64,000 nucleotides of DNA from Candidatus Saccharimonadota bacterium (GTDB taxonomy: Bacteria > Patescibacteriota > Saccharimonadia > Saccharimonadales > Saccharimonadaceae): positions 1-64,000 of the forward strand of contig JAFWLE010000004.1 in NCBI GenBank assembly GCA_017511205.1. Reading direction: 5' to 3'. The notes below the pieces were generated by a model. It was not told where the DNA came from, did not search any database, and saw only the letters and a list, made by a program, of their open reading frames with translations. The position numbers and the translations under genes were made by a program. Below, in pieces: positions 25,738-34,129 of this stretch (position 1 is the first letter of the stretch; every line of letters starts with the position of its first letter).

Positions 25738-27906
25738 ATGAGTTTAAGTGGTCTGACCGAAAAACAAGTAAAAGAGAAAGTTAGAGAAGGAAAAACTAAC
25801 CAACTTTCCCACCAAAATCAAAACACCATCCCAAAAATTATTTTGAAGAGTACATTAACCGCTTTCAATCTCGTGAATCTCATCCTGGCTCTAATGATCA
25901 TTTCGGTTGGCGCTTACAAAAACTTGTTATTTCTGTTCGTTGCCATAGCAAATACCTTGATTAGTATCATCAATGGAATTCGCGCCAAAAAGACCGTCGA
26001 CAAAATGCGCCTGATTGCCGAACAAAAAACCACAGTAATTCGGGATGGCAAATCTCGTCAAATTAGCCAAGAAGATATCGTTGAGGGTGACCTCATTATT
26101 TACTCTCTAGGTGATCAAATAATTGTCGATAGCAAAATCGAAGAGGGAACTGTAGAGGTCAATGAGTCCTTCATCACTGGCGAACAGGAAAACATTGCGA
26201 AGAAAAAAGGTGATCAACTCATTTCTGGCTCCTTTGTAGTCTCTGGTGCCTGTAAGGCCACTGCTATTGCCGTAGGAGAGAATAGCGAACTAGCCAAACT
26301 CGAAAAATCCGCTTATCATCTAAAAACTGCCAACTCAAAGCTCTTCACAATTATCAATAACATCGTCAAATACATTAGTTACTGCTTAATCCCAATTGGC
26401 GCTCTCCTTCTCTGGTCCAGATTTCGCGTCGAAGGAACTTCAGCAGAGGTTGCTGTTACTAGTACGGTTGCCGGTCTTATTAGTATGATCCCAGAAGGAC
26501 TCGTTCTCCTCACCTCTAGCGTCCTAGCCCTTTCTACTATTCGACTTAGTAAGAAACAAGTTCTCGTTCAAGATCTCTATTCCATCGAGACACTAGCCCG
26601 CGTTGATACCATCTGTTTAGATAAAACTGGTACCTTAACTACCGGCAGAATGTCCGTGCATGATTATACCCCGCTCGAAAAATCGTTTGAGAGTGCCTTA
26701 GAAGCCATTCTAACGAGCCAAACGTCCGAAAACCAAACCATAACCGCCTTGAAGAAAAAGTTCGTGAAAAGTGCCAAAAATCGCGAAATAGGACAAATCA
26801 CCGAAACCATCAATTTTTCCTCTGACCGCAAATATTCCGGTATCAAAACCAAGGACGCCACCTACCTTCTCGGTGCGATTGATTTTATCACCGATGACAA
26901 ATCCCTCATCAAAAAAGTCAAATCCGCCTCCACCGGCTACCGCACGTTGGCAGTAGTGAAGAAGTCTTCATCTACCAAACTCCTAGGATACGTTCGCCTC
27001 GAGGATGAGCTTCGCCACGATGCGAAGGATATTATCAACTATTTCTATGACAATAACATCGCCGTCAAAATTATCTCTGGCGACGATTTAGATTCCGTCA
27101 AGGAAATTGCTGAAAAAGTCGGCGTGAAAGACTTAAACGGCATCAACCTCTCTTCCGTAAAAGATCCCAATTACGACACGCTCGTCAAAGAGTATAGTAT
27201 TTTCACCCGTGTCACCCCAGTCCAAAAGAAGAATCTCATCAAAGCCTTTAGAGACCAGGGCAGCACTGTCGCCATGACCGGCGATGGTGTCAACGATATC
27301 TTAGCCATGAAGGAAGCCGACTGTAGTATGGCCATCGGTGAAGGCGCAGATGCCGCCCGTCGCTCCGCCAAGCTAATCCTTCTCAATAATGATTTCGGCT
27401 CCGTTCCCAGTATTATCGACGAAGGTCGCCAGACTATCAATAATCTCGAACGCTCCGCCACCCTCTTCTTAAGCAAAAACACCTATGCCGCTATTCTCGC
27501 TGTTATTTTCATCCTTGTCCCAATTGAGTACCCCTATGCACCTATTGAAATGTCACTTCTCAATTTCCTCTGTATTGGCCTCCCTGGTCTAGTTTTAGCT
27601 CTGGAAAAAAACACTGCCCGTATCAAGGATCAATTTGTCAAAAACATCAAAAAATACTCTATCCCCACCGGCGTCATGGTCGCCGTCTCTATGATGATTC
27701 TCTCCATTGTTGCTCAGCTAAACCACTTAGATCGTCCGATGCTTCTCACTCTCTCTGCTGTCATTACGTTCTCTATCAACATCATTTTGATTTATCGCAT
27801 TTCTCGTCCGCTCAATCTTTTCCGCAGCGCTCTCATCGCAGTTATCATCACTCTCTTTATACTTACTCTTCTCCTCCCTCTCACCCACGACTTGCTTTTT
27901 TATTAA
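25738..27906 (+). CDS. P-type cation ATPase, CtpE-like
   Basis: 722 residues. Phosphorylation motif DKTGTLT with Asp295, TGDGVND near 514, the actuator motif TGE (FITGEQ near 148) and about eight to ten helices. The M4 membrane motif reads PEGL (MIPEGLVLLTSS), as in mycobacterial CtpE, a calcium transporter, rather than PEAL or CPC, so Ca2+ uptake or export is the best guess. The N-terminus is short, without heavy-metal-binding domains. TGC-TATAAT (25726-25731) ends six bases before ATG 25738, which excludes the six upstream in-frame codons. Confidence 0.9.
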   Translation: MSLSGLTEKQVKEKVREGKTNQLSHQNQNTIPKIILKSTLTAFNLVNLILALMIISVGAYKNLLFLFVAIANTLISIINGIRAKKTVDKMRLIAEQKTTVIRDGKSRQISQEDIVEGDLIIYSLGDQIIVDSKIEEGTVEVNESFITGEQENIAKKKGDQLISGSFVVSGACKATAIAVGENSELAKLEKSAYHLKTANSKLFTIINNIVKYISYCLIPIGALLLWSRFRVEGTSAEVAVTSTVAGLISMIPEGLVLLTSSVLALSTIRLSKKQVLVQDLYSIETLARVDTICLDKTGTLTTGRMSVHDYTPLEKSFESALEAILTSQTSENQTITALKKKFVKSAKNREIGQITETINFSSDRKYSGIKTKDATYLLGAIDFITDDKSLIKKVKSASTGYRTLAVVKKSSSTKLLGYVRLEDELRHDAKDIINYFYDNNIAVKIISGDDLDSVKEIAEKVGVKDLNGINLSSVKDPNYDTLVKEYSIFTRVTPVQKKNLIKAFRDQGSTVAMTGDGVNDILAMKEADCSMAIGEGADAARRSAKLILLNNDFGSVPSIIDEGRQTINNLERSATLFLSKNTYAAILAVIFILVPIEYPYAPIEMSLLNFLCIGLPGLVLALEKNTARIKDQFVKNIKKYSIPTGVMVAVSMMILSIVAQLNHLDRPMLLTLSAVITFSINIILIYRISRPLNLFRSALIAVIITLFILTLLLPLTHDLLFY

Positions 27907-27948
27907 AAAAACTTATAATAAAACCATAACTTTAATAGAGGATTTTTT

Positions 27949-28791
27949 ATGCAACCAACTACATCTCCGACCCCTTCGGCTATGCCAACCAATCCAAACA
28001 CCGAAGGGCCAAAAACCAAAAAATCGAATGGTCTAATTATTGCCACAGTTTTTTGTGCTATTCTCGCCGTTGCCGGCATCGCCTTTGGTATCTACAGTTT
28101 TCTCCAACTAAACGACAAAACCGCCGAGAACGATAAGCTAAAGGCTCAAATTGAATCAGCAGGCATTGAGCCAGGCATATCAGACGCTAGCGATAATAAG
28201 GCCAGCGGGCAAACCATCAGCAATGCCGTTGCCCAAAACATAATAGAACCATACATTAGGGATTTCTATTATGTTAATAATGTGTTTGATCACGAGTTTA
28301 GCGAGGACGCAAAAGTAGAGATTGCCTATCTAAATGTATGGCCAACATTCGTAACCTCTTCTCCAGAAAGCGATGATAAAATAATAAACTACTACAGTTT
28401 TAATGAAACATATCAAGAACTATTTGGTAGTAATGCAGAGCTAGCAAAAAAGAACTATAAAAAAGACTATACTGCTGACTTTAAATATGATGATTCTTTA
28501 CAGAGCTTCATAGTTAATCAGGGCGGCTCGGGCGGCACAGGTGAATTGATGTTTTCCATCGTGAAAAGTGCAAGGATTGATGGTGAAAATCTATTGATAG
28601 AAGTATATCACGATAAAATTCTTCTATGCGATGCTGAACCTAACGATGGATATTGCTTTAACCCCGACGATACACCAATTCGAGCAGACAATGCAATTTT
28701 TCAAAACTTCACTGACAAAATCCCAGTTTACAAGATGACCTTTGTTGAAGACTCCGGTCACTTTGTATTGAAAGACATTCAAAAGCAATAA
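27949..28791 (+). CDS. Membrane-anchored extracellular protein, unknown
   Basis: 280 residues: Pro/Thr/Ser-rich cytoplasmic tail (1-25), one membrane helix (about 28-50), a short coiled coil (DKTAENDKLKAQIES), then an extracytoplasmic domain of about 210 residues rich in Asp, Tyr and Asn. No family recognised. TATAAT (27914-27919) with SD AGAGGA gives a short leader. It converges on tsaD with a gap of three bases. Confidence 0.68.
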   Translation: MQPTTSPTPSAMPTNPNTEGPKTKKSNGLIIATVFCAILAVAGIAFGIYSFLQLNDKTAENDKLKAQIESAGIEPGISDASDNKASGQTISNAVAQNIIEPYIRDFYYVNNVFDHEFSEDAKVEIAYLNVWPTFVTSSPESDDKIINYYSFNETYQELFGSNAELAKKNYKKDYTADFKYDDSLQSFIVNQGGSGGTGELMFSIVKSARIDGENLLIEVYHDKILLCDAEPNDGYCFNPDDTPIRADNAIFQNFTDKIPVYKMTFVEDSGHFVLKDIQKQ

Positions 28792-28794
28792 TAT

Positions 28795-30087
28795 CTACTT
28801 TTCTATTGAAATTCTTGGATAAATATTGAGCTTATACGGATCCGTCGGCTTTACACCCGATTGAATCTCATAGTATGCCGCTGCAGCCACCATTGCTCCG
28901 TTATCTCCAGAAAAACAAGGAGCAGGAAAATACGCTTCAGGCAAGGCCTTGCGTAGAGCCTTATTCGCTGATACTCCACCAGCAATCACCACCGACTTTA
29001 CATCGGGATGCATTTTTCGAGCCAGATTCAATTTTTCAACTAGAATATCCACCGCAGTTTTTTGGAACGAAGCCGCAAAATCCGCCACCTGCTGAGGGGT
29101 TAGTAGCTCCTTCAACTTGTGTGAAGGATACGAAATCGGCACTCCCACTTCTTTCTGTACTGCTCTCAGCACCGCCGTCTTTAGTCCAGAGAACGAAAAA
29201 TCCAAACCATCGATTATCGGATGTGGGAGTCTGTATTTCAAAGCATCACCAGGGGAGTTTAAAACGGGCGCGATGTGTTCTGCGGACCTTGAGGACTTGG
29301 CCAGAGCGGCCCGGAGCGTGTCCGAAGGACACGCCGCGACCGTTTTAAACTCCCCTTGGGCCGCCTTCGCAATCGAAGGACCTCCCGGATACGGCAAACC
29401 GAGGATTTTTGCCACCTTATCGAAGCATTCTCCTACCGCATCATCTCTCGTCGTCCCAATAATCTCGAACTGATTATGCGCCGGCATATACAGAATCTGC
29501 GTATGCCCCCCCGAAATCACCAGCGCCAGAATCGGAAATGTTGGGAAAGTTGGAACCTGTTCTTTCTGAAGCATAAAATGATTTGAAAAATCAGGGACGT
29601 ATATTCCAGACGACGCCGAGAGGTTCGTCTCCGAAGGAGACGGTTCTCCCGGCCGTCCTGTGTATGACGTTCCTGATTTTTCAAGTCCAGCTGAAGAAAG
29701 GACAGGTTCAACTTTCCCTTTATTTAGCCAATTCGCATACACATGTGATTTCAGATGGTGCACCGCATATAGCGGTTTGTCATGCAAAATCGCCAGTGTC
29801 CTTGCCGTCAACGTCCCAATCAGAAGCGACCCTAAGAGCCCTGGTGCATAAGTCACTGCAATTGTATCTATGTCATCCCAAGTGCAAGACGCATCCTTCA
29901 AGGCTTTCGAAACCACCGGCATCATTACTTCTAGATGGCTCCTCGCTGCCACCTCCGGTATCACTCCGCCGTATTCTGCAAAAATATCAATTTGTGACAC
30001 TACTACGTTCGACAAAATCCGTACGCCGTCTTCTACTACCGCGGCCGCCGTTTCGTCACAACTTGTCTCAATTCCCAAAATTTTCAC
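28795..30087 (-). CDS. tsaD: TsaD, tRNA t6A synthesis, with two palindrome-coded inserts
   Basis: 430 residues against the usual 335-350. TsaD transfers threonylcarbamoyl to A37 of ANN-decoding tRNAs. Landmarks: ILGIETSCDETAAAVV, the metal-binding HHLKSHVYA, ALVISGGHTQ, VGECFDKVAKILGLPYPGGP, LDFSFSGLKTAV, VIAGGVSANKALR and FSGDNGAMVA. The start is GTG 30087, because a minus-strand TGG-TATAAT (30094-30099) ends six bases upstream; the upstream ATG frame lies in the promoter. Two blocks are foreign to the family: residues about 124-182, between NWLNKGK and FPILALVISGG, and about 245-279, between KAAQG and DALKYRLPHP. Each coincides with a long palindrome. Confidence 0.95.
   Translation of the reverse strand: MKILGIETSCDETAAAVVEDGVRILSNVVVSQIDIFAEYGGVIPEVAARSHLEVMMPVVSKALKDASCTWDDIDTIAVTYAPGLLGSLLIGTLTARTLAILHDKPLYAVHHLKSHVYANWLNKGKVEPVLSSAGLEKSGTSYTGRPGEPSPSETNLSASSGIYVPDFSNHFMLQKEQVPTFPTFPILALVISGGHTQILYMPAHNQFEIIGTTRDDAVGECFDKVAKILGLPYPGGPSIAKAAQGEFKTVAACPSDTLRAALAKSSRSAEHIAPVLNSPGDALKYRLPHPIIDGLDFSFSGLKTAVLRAVQKEVGVPISYPSHKLKELLTPQQVADFAASFQKTAVDILVEKLNLARKMHPDVKSVVIAGGVSANKALRKALPEAYFPAPCFSGDNGAMVAAAAYYEIQSGVKPTDPYKLNIYPRISIEK
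29251..29356. repeat. In-frame palindromic element, tsaD copy 1
   Basis: Perfect 17-base inverted arms, AGGGGAGTTTAAAACGG (29251-29267) and its complement at 29340-29356. Inside lies a perfect hairpin GCGTGTCC-GAA-GGACACGC (29316-29334). It encodes about 35 residues (GEFKTVAACPSDTLRAALAK and onward) absent from other TsaD proteins. Confidence 0.85.
29543..29718. repeat. In-frame palindromic element, tsaD copy 2
   Basis: Three nested layers: outer arms GGGAAAGTTGGAACCTGTTC (29543 on) against its complement ending 29718; middle arms TTGAAAAATCAGGGACGT (29583-29600) against 29667-29684 with one mismatch; innermost hairpin CGTCTCC-GAA-GGAGACG (29626-29642). The GAA loop between TCC and GGA matches tsaD copy 1. 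It encodes about 59 residues. Confidence 0.85.
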
Positions 30088-30169
30088 CTCTAAATTATAC
30101 CATAAACCACTCAAATCCACCACACCAAGTGCTAATATAACAGAGGAATTATATCACCACATGCATATT

Positions 30170-31195
30170 TTATTTGAGATGTATGATAACACCTACTTTC
30201 CAGCTTCCAGGGTAAGTTCTCTTTGTTATCATATTCACGGTAAATTTTTTATGTTTATTTGTATTTACAGAGTAAAAATAGAATTTTCCATTTTTCTTTT
30301 CTCGAAAAATCATAGTATGTGGGCTAGAAGTACCAGATCCTACAATATCTCCAGGCACTACCTTACCTTCTTTTACCAACTGCGAAATTGATTTCTTAAT
30401 TCCTGTAGTAACTTTATACACCTTGCCGTCCTTATATTTTTTCATTGCACTCTTTGTCCAGCCAGAGCTACTATGGATTTGTCCACTAACGATGTAAAAA
30501 GTCTTGTTCTTAGGGCTTAGACCAGCTTCCTGCAAAGCTATTGAAACATACTCAGCACAGTTTAATTGTTTTTTGCTTTTAGCTTGGCTCCAATTCTTGT
30601 TTTTGTGGCCATTATAATAGCTAAACCCCATACTTGCCATTTTTTCAGCTAAACTTTGGGCAGTGCTCATTAATTTCTTACCATTAGCCGATGCACCATT
30701 CTTCTCGCTTTTTTTCGTGGTACTAGATTTCTTATTGCCTGAAGACGAAGTGTTAGATTTTTTATTCGTTGTTGAATTACCGGAGCTGTTATCACTGACT
30801 GTATTGCTCTCGGTCACAGTTTCTTCATTTGAGGTCGCACCAAACCACTGAAAAATGCCAAACAGTAATGCATAAACTACCAGGCCAATCACTATTTCTA
30901 ACATGCGTTTCTTTGCCTGGGCAGTTTTTTGTTCATTACCGCCAGCCGTCAAATACTGTATTCCTACAACTGATATACCAATCACGCCCAAAATGCCAAT
31001 TCCAATCGAAAGAATATCTATCACATCAAGTATAAGCCGTCCCACCGCTCCTGAGCCAGTTTCTTCACACTCTAAAAGAGTGGTTTCCACGCCACCACAG
31101 TTTTTCTCCGCCCAAACTATAGTACCTGAAAAAATCGGCAGTAACATAAAGACTGTCATGAGCATCAATATCCCGAGTTTTTTCGCTTTATTCAT
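30170..31195 (-). CDS. VirB2/TrbC-like membrane module fused to NlpC/P60-like peptidase
   Basis: 341 residues. Signal peptide (about 1-29), a two-helix module with GIQYLTAGGNEQKTAQAKKR between the helices (about 50-120), like VirB2/TrbC pilin-type proteins, a low-complexity Ser/Lys/Asn linker (about 125-175), then a cysteine-peptidase-like domain: NCAEYVSIALQEAG (catalytic-type Cys and helix) and GDIVGSGTSSPHTMIF (candidate His). That is the layout of an NlpC/P60 or CHAP amidase and suggests a peptidoglycan hydrolase held at the membrane. Minus-strand TGC-TATACT (31202-31207) ends six bases before ATG. The gene at 32375 carries the same two-helix module. Confidence 0.75.
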   Translation of the reverse strand: MNKAKKLGILMLMTVFMLLPIFSGTIVWAEKNCGGVETTLLECEETGSGAVGRLILDVIDILSIGIGILGVIGISVVGIQYLTAGGNEQKTAQAKKRMLEIVIGLVVYALLFGIFQWFGATSNEETVTESNTVSDNSSGNSTTNKKSNTSSSGNKKSSTTKKSEKNGASANGKKLMSTAQSLAEKMASMGFSYYNGHKNKNWSQAKSKKQLNCAEYVSIALQEAGLSPKNKTFYIVSGQIHSSSGWTKSAMKKYKDGKVYKVTTGIKKSISQLVKEGKVVPGDIVGSGTSSPHTMIFREKKNGKFYFYSVNTNKHKKFTVNMITKRTYPGSWKVGVIIHLK

Positions 31196-31251
31196 AGACC
31201 AAGTATAGCATAAACATTTCTTAAACCCATTATTTGTGCTATCATAAGCAT

Positions 31252-31770
31252 ATGGACAATAGTGTAAATAATTACGAGCAACAATTCATGCAAAACGTAA
31301 AGACTACACCTCAGCCAACTACACCAACTGAGAAGAAGCCTATTCAACCAAACCTAATCTTAATGATTGTTTTAATCATAGTTCTAGTCCTTCAATCAGT
31401 GCTTTTGGCCATCATGCTAATCAAGTTCAACTCTTTAGTTGAATCAGACTATACGGAATATCCCGAAGAGACTGAAGAAACCGATGAAGGCCCAGATCTG
31501 TATCAATATGATGACAATAATTTGCTAGTGTCGGTTGACATTAAGTGCGATTCCGAAGATAGCTCTGCTTATATTTTCAAATCTAACAACAAGTATGAAA
31601 AACTTAATTCAGCCTCAGAAATAATAGACGAAGGCAAATACTCAATTCAACAAGACATCGCTTTTCGTCTTAGCGGTGACGATGGTTTGACTACACTTTT
31701 CTTTGATTATGCCACCTTGACAGATGGAACCACATTCTATGCTTGTGGACCGAGGACTTCAGGAGAATAA
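31252..31770 (+). CDS. Small single-helix membrane protein, copy 1
   Basis: 172 residues: MDNSVNNYEQQFMQNVKTTP tail, Pro/Lys linker, one helix (about 35-60), then an acidic external domain of about 110 residues ending in the block LTDGTTFYAC. Start set by TGC-TATCAT (31240-31245), six bases before ATG 31252. Clear paralogue of the next gene. Function not recognised. Confidence 0.75.
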   Translation: MDNSVNNYEQQFMQNVKTTPQPTTPTEKKPIQPNLILMIVLIIVLVLQSVLLAIMLIKFNSLVESDYTEYPEETEETDEGPDLYQYDDNNLLVSVDIKCDSEDSSAYIFKSNNKYEKLNSASEIIDEGKYSIQQDIAFRLSGDDGLTTLFFDYATLTDGTTFYACGPRTSGE

Positions 31771-31854
31771 ACTACCCATCAGACACACTATTCGGCAATC
31801 AAAGTTTTTCGAAAGGTGATTTTTAATTTTTAAAACCTGTGTTACAATAAGCAC

Positions 31855-32370
31855 ATGGATAATCAGCAAAATTTTGAACAGCAGTTTATGCAAAATGTTA
31901 AAACTGCTCCTAAACCAGTCACTCCTCCCAGTGACAAACCTCAAAAAAACCTTCCAATTGTTTCCATTATCCTCGGGATCATTGTTGTCCTTCAGTCCAT
32001 TGCTCTCATCATTGTGCTCTCCAATTTCTTTGCCATGTTTAACGAATCGGAAGAAGTAGAATATGAGGACGAAACTACCGTTGAAGAAGGCTCGCCATAT
32101 GTTTTCGACGATGAAAACAAACTCATTGCAGTGGCTACCAGTTGTATTGCAGACGATAAATCCACGCTGATTTTGAAAAAAGACAACACCTTTAAAGAAT
32201 ACGACCCTTCCTCCTCTCTTGTCAATTCTGGCAATTACCACATTACTCGCGATAGTGTTTTTTCTTTCGATAAAGACACCGGCGAACAAACCCTCATTTA
32301 TGACGGCTATAACCTTACTGATGGAACTGTTTTTTATAACTGCGAATTAGACACTGAAGAAGAGAGCTAG
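31855..32370 (+). CDS. Small single-helix membrane protein, copy 2
   Basis: 171 residues, tandem duplicate of the gene at 31252: same N-terminal tail (NFEQQFMQNVKTAPKP), one helix, acidic stretch, and C-terminal LTDGTVFYNC. Both keep one Cys in the middle (IKCDSED / TSCIADD) and one near the end, a possible disulfide. It has its own -10, TGT-TACAAT (31843-31848), six bases before ATG. The next gene starts five bases after its stop. Confidence 0.75.
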   Translation: MDNQQNFEQQFMQNVKTAPKPVTPPSDKPQKNLPIVSIILGIIVVLQSIALIIVLSNFFAMFNESEEVEYEDETTVEEGSPYVFDDENKLIAVATSCIADDKSTLILKKDNTFKEYDPSSSLVNSGNYHITRDSVFSFDKDTGEQTLIYDGYNLTDGTVFYNCELDTEEES

Positions 32371-32374
32371 AAGG

Positions 32375-33598
32375 GTGAAGAAAATAAGATTCTTAAAACA
32401 CATTTTAATCTGGGGGACACTTCTATTATTCTTTTCTATCACTACTTCCGCCAATGCATCTGCAGCTAACACACAAGGCTCAACTCTCACAGAAAAGTAT
32501 TATTTATATGCAGAGCTCACTAATTACAGCGCTAGCAGTAGTACTTGCGGTAACGCCAAAGGCCGCACCAGTGGGTGTATCGTTAACATCTACAGATGTA
32601 ATCGTAGTGGTACTGTTATCAAGAGTTGCAAAAAAATTATCAACCGAGCCAAATTGGGTCATGCTAACGCCCTTGATCACGTGTGGGGCTCAAACTATTT
32701 CTACGTTTACGATGGCTGGTGCAACCCAGCCACTGAAGCCAAATGTACCAAAGGATGTTTTAATCTTGACGGTAAAAAAGCAAGCAATTCAAAATGTGGG
32801 GCTAAGGCGAATAATAATTATGGGAAAAAAGCTGGGACGCCACAAGGTTTTGCGCGTTACAAATCTGGGAATGACACCTACTTTATTAAAGGGTTTAGCG
32901 GTAGCCCCGGCAAAATTAAAATTTTTAAAAACGGAAAAGTTCAAAAAATCATAGATGCCCCTCGTCGTGGTGAGCTAGAAGACGTGATGGTAGATTGTAG
33001 TGGTAAATACTGCAAAATTTACTATACCATGCATGGTGATCCTAAGCATATTTATGGCACTAATTACAAACTTCCTAAGGACAAATCTTCCTCCAAAAAT
33101 GACACTAGCAAAAAATCAGATTCTAAATCGAGTTCTAGTTCTAAGTCTGACTCTAGTAAGGATTCCAGCTCCAAGTCTGACTCTAGTAAAGATTCCGGCT
33201 CTAAGTCTGACAGTAGTTCCAGTGATAAAGGTTCACAAAGCTCAGGCGGTACCGGTGATGGCTCCGTAGAGACAGTTTTCTTTGGGAATATGGATGGCTC
33301 GCCCTGTGATGTCTTCCGCGTCATGAATCTTATCATTGAAATTATCACCTACGGAGTTGGCATTAGCGCTGTGATTTCCATTACTGTTTTTGGCATTATG
33401 TATTTGACTGCTGGTGGCGACGAAGCCAAAGTTACTAAGGCGAAAAAACGCTTATTCGAAATCGTTATCGCTATTGTTGTTTATGTCGCCGTCTGGGCAC
33501 TTCTAAACTTCCTCTTGCCTGGCGGGAACTTCAACGTTGGTAGCCAGTGTTCTAAAGTCGATTCAGAGACTACCTTATCAGACCAGAAACTTGCTTGA
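32375..33598 (+). CDS. Cys-rich extracellular protein with VirB2/TrbC-like C-terminal module
   Basis: 407 residues from a GTG start, five bases after the previous stop, so probably coupled to it. Signal peptide (about 1-35), an extracellular domain with about a dozen Cys residues and repeated KIKIFKNGKVQKI-type beta strands (about 40-230), a long Ser/Lys/Asp linker (about 232-300), then two helices around GIMYLTAGGDEAKVTKAKKR (about 315-385). That last module is nearly the same as the N-terminal module of the 30170 gene. A secreted domain tethered through a pilin-like hairpin; role unknown. Confidence 0.72.
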   Translation: MKKIRFLKHILIWGTLLLFFSITTSANASAANTQGSTLTEKYYLYAELTNYSASSSTCGNAKGRTSGCIVNIYRCNRSGTVIKSCKKIINRAKLGHANALDHVWGSNYFYVYDGWCNPATEAKCTKGCFNLDGKKASNSKCGAKANNNYGKKAGTPQGFARYKSGNDTYFIKGFSGSPGKIKIFKNGKVQKIIDAPRRGELEDVMVDCSGKYCKIYYTMHGDPKHIYGTNYKLPKDKSSSKNDTSKKSDSKSSSSSKSDSSKDSSSKSDSSKDSGSKSDSSSSDKGSQSSGGTGDGSVETVFFGNMDGSPCDVFRVMNLIIEIITYGVGISAVISITVFGIMYLTAGGDEAKVTKAKKRLFEIVIAIVVYVAVWALLNFLLPGGNFNVGSQCSKVDSETTLSDQKLA

Positions 33599-33602
33599 TG
33601 CT

Positions 33603-34034
33603 TTATTCGTGATGGTAGGCTCCGCCTCTTGCAATTTGCATTGCTCGGTAAGTTTGTTCTACCGCCATCAGCCTCGCTAACATATGCGGGAACACCAGTT
33701 TCGAAAAACTCCAGACAAAGTCTGCCTTCTCTCGTACACTTGGGTCAAACCCATATGCTCCACCTATTAGAATTATCACGTTTTTTCCGCTTACAAAAGC
33801 TCTTTCTAAAAGCCTAGAATATTCATCTGATGATATATTTTGACCGCGCTCATCTAGACAAATCACAAAGTCACGTGCGCTAAATGGCCAATCTGCCAAA
33901 AAATGTCCTAGTTTTTCTTCGTCCATTAATTGCCAAGTTATTTCATAAGGCTTCCGCAACCGTTTTTTATATTCGGAGCACGCTTCTTCGCACCAAGGTA
34001 CATTTTTCTTTCCCCCTGCTACTATCTTTATCAT
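33603..34034 (-). CDS. rlmH: RlmH, 23S rRNA pseudouridine-1915 N3-methyltransferase
   Basis: 143 residues, SPOUT fold. Methylates pseudouridine 1915 in helix 69 of 23S rRNA using SAM. Family blocks: KIVAGGKKNVPWCEEACSEY near the start, VICLDERGQNISSDEYSRLL, the knot FLIGGAYGF form (here ILIGGAYGFDPSVREKADFV), PHMLARLMAVEQTYRAMQI and the terminal YHHE. Start at 34034: minus-strand TGG-TATAGT (34041-34046) ends six bases upstream. Confidence 0.93.
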   Translation of the reverse strand: MIKIVAGGKKNVPWCEEACSEYKKRLRKPYEITWQLMDEEKLGHFLADWPFSARDFVICLDERGQNISSDEYSRLLERAFVSGKNVIILIGGAYGFDPSVREKADFVWSFSKLVFPHMLARLMAVEQTYRAMQIARGGAYHHE

Positions 34035-34049
34035 ATAAAAACTATACCA

Positions 34050-34085
34050 CAAAAAGTACCGCTAGGATAATCCAAGCGGCACTTT
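34050..34085 (-). terminator. Terminator of the HTH/coiled-coil operon
   Basis: On the minus strand AAAGTGCCGCT pairs with AGCGGTACTTT (one mismatch), followed by TTG. It abuts the rlmH promoter. Confidence 0.6.
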
Positions 34086-34129
34086 ATGGAGCGAATCAAG
34101 TCAGCATACTAGTTATCTACACTAGTCGC

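Noticed and set aside
18934-30087. valS and tsaD inserts as inteins or introns
   Set aside because: The inserts are 35-59 residues, with no Cys/Ser/His-Asn splice junctions, and the DNA is palindromic; group I or II introns would not keep the frame open throughout.
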